DNA from: Mesobacillus harenae | GTDB lineage: Bacteria > Bacillota > Bacilli > Bacillales > Cytobacillaceae | Assembly: GCF_013343715.1 (NCBI RefSeq) | Contig: NZ_JABUNR010000013.1 | Location: 1-64,000, forward strand | Length of the DNA stretch: 64,000 nt | Direction of reading: 5' to 3' | Shown here: piece by piece, positions 62,482 to 64,000 of the stretch | Position numbering within the stretch: the first letter of the stretch is position 1 | Layout of the letters: each line of letters begins with the position of its first letter | Made by a program: the position numbers and the translations under genes | Notes under the pieces: model-generated | Databases searched by the model: none | The model's input: only the letters and a program-made list of their open reading frames with translations | Told to the model about the DNA's origin: nothing

Positions 62482-63354
62482 ATGTTTTATGGTTTAAAGT
62501 TTAAAAATACGTTTTTTATCCTTCTGGGATCTGCTATATTCTCGTTTGGGCTGGTCCATTTCAATATGCAAAATAATCTAGCTGAAGGCGGCTTTACCGG
62601 CATCACACTGCTCTTATTCTTTGTATTTGACTGGAACCCATCGATTACTAATTTACTATTAAACATTCCGCTATTTTTTATCGGCTGGAAGCTATTAGGA
62701 AAAAATGTATTTCTTTATACGATCATTGGAACGGTTGGTGTATCAATTTTTCTGTTGATATTCCAGCGCTACCAATTTGATATTCCCTTATCTGATGACC
62801 TTACGCTTGCTGCATTGTACGCGGGTGTTTTTATTGGGATCGGCCTTGGAATTATCTTTAGATATGGCGGTACAACAGGAGGAGTAGATATAATTGCCAG
62901 GCTGGCACATAAATATATTGGCTGGAGCATGGGCAAGACAATGTTTTTATTTGATTTTTGTGTTATAGCTGTTTCCCTCATAACATATCTCTCCTATCGT
63001 GAAGCAATGTATACACTCGTAGTCGTTTTTATTGGTGCAAGAGTGATAGACTTTATGCAAGAAGGAGCTTATGCGGCCAGAGGAGCGATGATCATCTCGG
63101 AAAAAAACAGTGAGATTGCCGACAAAATTATGAAAGAGATGGATAGGGGCGTTACATCATTAAAAGCTCAGGGATCCTTCACTAAAAAAGAACGGGATGT
63201 TTTATACTGTGTGGTCGGTAAAAATGAGATCGTCCGATTGAAAAATGTTGTTAACTCTGTTGATCCGCATGCCTTTGTATCTGTATCAGTGGTTCATGAC
63301 GTTCTTGGTGAAGGTTTTACATTAGATGAAAATAAAATTCCTATTGAGAGGTAA
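62482..63354 (+). CDS. ypjC: YitT-family membrane protein (YpjC)
   Basis: 290 residues from ATG at 62482 (GGGGGGAA upstream). Five or six helices in the YitT domain (LAEGGFTGITLLL, RYGGTTGGVDIIARL), then a cytoplasmic DUF2179 domain (about 200-285: TSLKAQGSFTKKERDVLYCVVGKNEI). Function unknown. Divergent from ypjD, as in B. subtilis. Confidence 0.9.
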   Translation: MFYGLKFKNTFFILLGSAIFSFGLVHFNMQNNLAEGGFTGITLLLFFVFDWNPSITNLLLNIPLFFIGWKLLGKNVFLYTIIGTVGVSIFLLIFQRYQFDIPLSDDLTLAALYAGVFIGIGLGIIFRYGGTTGGVDIIARLAHKYIGWSMGKTMFLFDFCVIAVSLITYLSYREAMYTLVVVFIGARVIDFMQEGAYAARGAMIISEKNSEIADKIMKEMDRGVTSLKAQGSFTKKERDVLYCVVGKNEIVRLKNVVNSVDPHAFVSVSVVHDVLGEGFTLDENKIPIER

Positions 63355-63520
63355 GCTGGTAGAGCATCCTAAATGCTGACGGCACTCTTTTTAGTTTCCT
63401 TTGTAAATCAGTCTGTTGTTGTTCGGTCCGGCGCGCGGGTGTACTAGTCTCTGGGAGCTGGATGCAGACAACGAATGCGAATATCCTAAACTTGGAATTT
63501 TTATAATTTCCAAACGATAA

Positions 63521-63550
63521 AAAAAAGCCATGCATGCGCATGGCTTTTTT
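63521..63550. terminator. Bidirectional terminator
   Basis: A perfect 13-bp stem AAAAAAGCCATGC / GCATGGCTTTTTT with a 4-nt loop, between ypjC and the converging metallopeptidase. Confidence 0.92.
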
Positions 63551-63551
63551 G

Positions 63552-64000
63552 CTATTCTTCTCTTGTCATACCCGTATAGATTAAAACAAGACGAACTAAT
63601 TCCATTACGGCTACAGCTGCTGCTGCTACATAGGTAAGTGCCGCTGCATTTAAGACCTTTTTCGTTACACGCTCTTCATCGTTGCGGATAACTCCGGCCG
63701 AAACGACCAGGTCCATTGCTCTGTTAGAAGCATCGAATTCGACAGGCAGTGTAACTAACTGAAACACGACTGCTGCTGCCATAAAAATAATACCAAGAAG
63801 AAGCATACCGCTTAAATTGGCAAAAATACCGATCATAATCAATACCCAGGAAAAATTAGATCCTAAGCTTGCAACTGGTACAAGTGTATGTCGAAGGCGC
63901 AGGAACGCGTAATCCTGGTCATCTTGAATCGCATGGCCTACTTCATGAGCAGCAATTGCTGCTGCTGCAACTGAGTGCCCGTGATAGTTCTGAGAGGAAA
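63552..64000 (-). CDS. Zinc metallopeptidase (YugP-like), C-terminal part, runs off the window
   Basis: The frame is open from 63552 to the window edge; at least 149 residues are visible. IAAHEVGHAIQ carries the zinc HExxH; hydrophobic helices (VLIMIGIFANLSGMLLLGI and AAALTYVAAAAVAVMELVRLVLIY) follow. This matches the membrane-bound neutral zinc metallopeptidase family of YugP. The N-terminus lies beyond 64000. ATGs inside, such as 63842, are not the start. Confidence 0.88.
   Translation of the reverse strand, partial: SSQNYHGHSVAAAAIAAHEVGHAIQDDQDYAFLRLRHTLVPVASLGSNFSWVLIMIGIFANLSGMLLLGIIFMAAAVVFQLVTLPVEFDASNRAMDLVVSAGVIRNDEERVTKKVLNAAALTYVAAAAVAVMELVRLVLIYTGMTREE

Overview
The window is chromosomal DNA from a low-GC, endospore-forming member of the Bacillaceae. 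Spore genes are present (sspL, sspM, cotD), ribosome binding sites are strong GGAGG types with frequent TTG/GTG starts, and there is a bacillus-type (class B) RNase P RNA. Gene order largely follows the Bacillus subtilis ypeP to ypjC segment as I remember it. No rRNA, tRNA, prophage, IS element or CRISPR array was recognised.

Layout. 1-5500: a terminator, a seven-copy 52-bp tandem array, a zinc-finger micro-protein, two RNase H-like genes, an EamA transporter, a PAP2-like protein, sspL and a 5'-3' exonuclease. 5580-12302: a rhodanese-type sulfurtransferase, a four-cysteine micro-protein and the tandem dynamin dynA, then a Fur box with a micro-ORF, then the alkylpyrone pair bpsA-bpsB. 12657-20420: an SDR dehydrogenase, a ba3-type cytochrome oxidase operon behind a perfect Crp/Fnr box, a second EamA protein, an M32 carboxypeptidase, and a Crp/Fnr regulator with a DUF2249 protein. 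20508-31079: DNA repair and RNA genes (ypvA, ypsC, rnpB, mrfB-mrfA) with gpsB, ypsA and cotD, plus three hairpin-rich intergenic repeats. 31278-36959: a second Crp/Fnr regulator, a drastically shortened hybrid-cluster protein, an Hsp20, and a two-gene operon of a DppB-like permease and a DppC-like permease fused to an M1 metallopeptidase. 37245-46756: the yppG-yppC cluster, sspM, recU-ponA and ypoC-nth-dnaD. 46901-62261: asnS, aspB, ypmB, ypmA, a degenerate MBL-fold protein, dinG, panBCD, and the ypjD-dapB-mgsA-bshB1-bshA-cca-birA operon. 62482-64000: ypjC and the C-terminal part of a zinc metallopeptidase.

Themes. (1) A possible low-oxygen or NO regulon. Two cysteine-poor Crp/Fnr paralogues carry the CRP-type recognition motif R-E-x3-R. 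GTGA-N6-TCAC type boxes lie at class II spacing before the ba3 oxidase, before the first regulator and before the shortened Hcp. (2) A permease-peptidase fusion with every M1 catalytic residue present and no adjacent ATPase or binding protein: the best candidate here for an undescribed system. (3) A short Hcp that keeps the N-terminal Fe-S motif but lacks most hybrid-cluster ligands. (4) Several families of non-coding repeats with hairpin potential. Function calls rest on motif recognition by eye; no database search was run.
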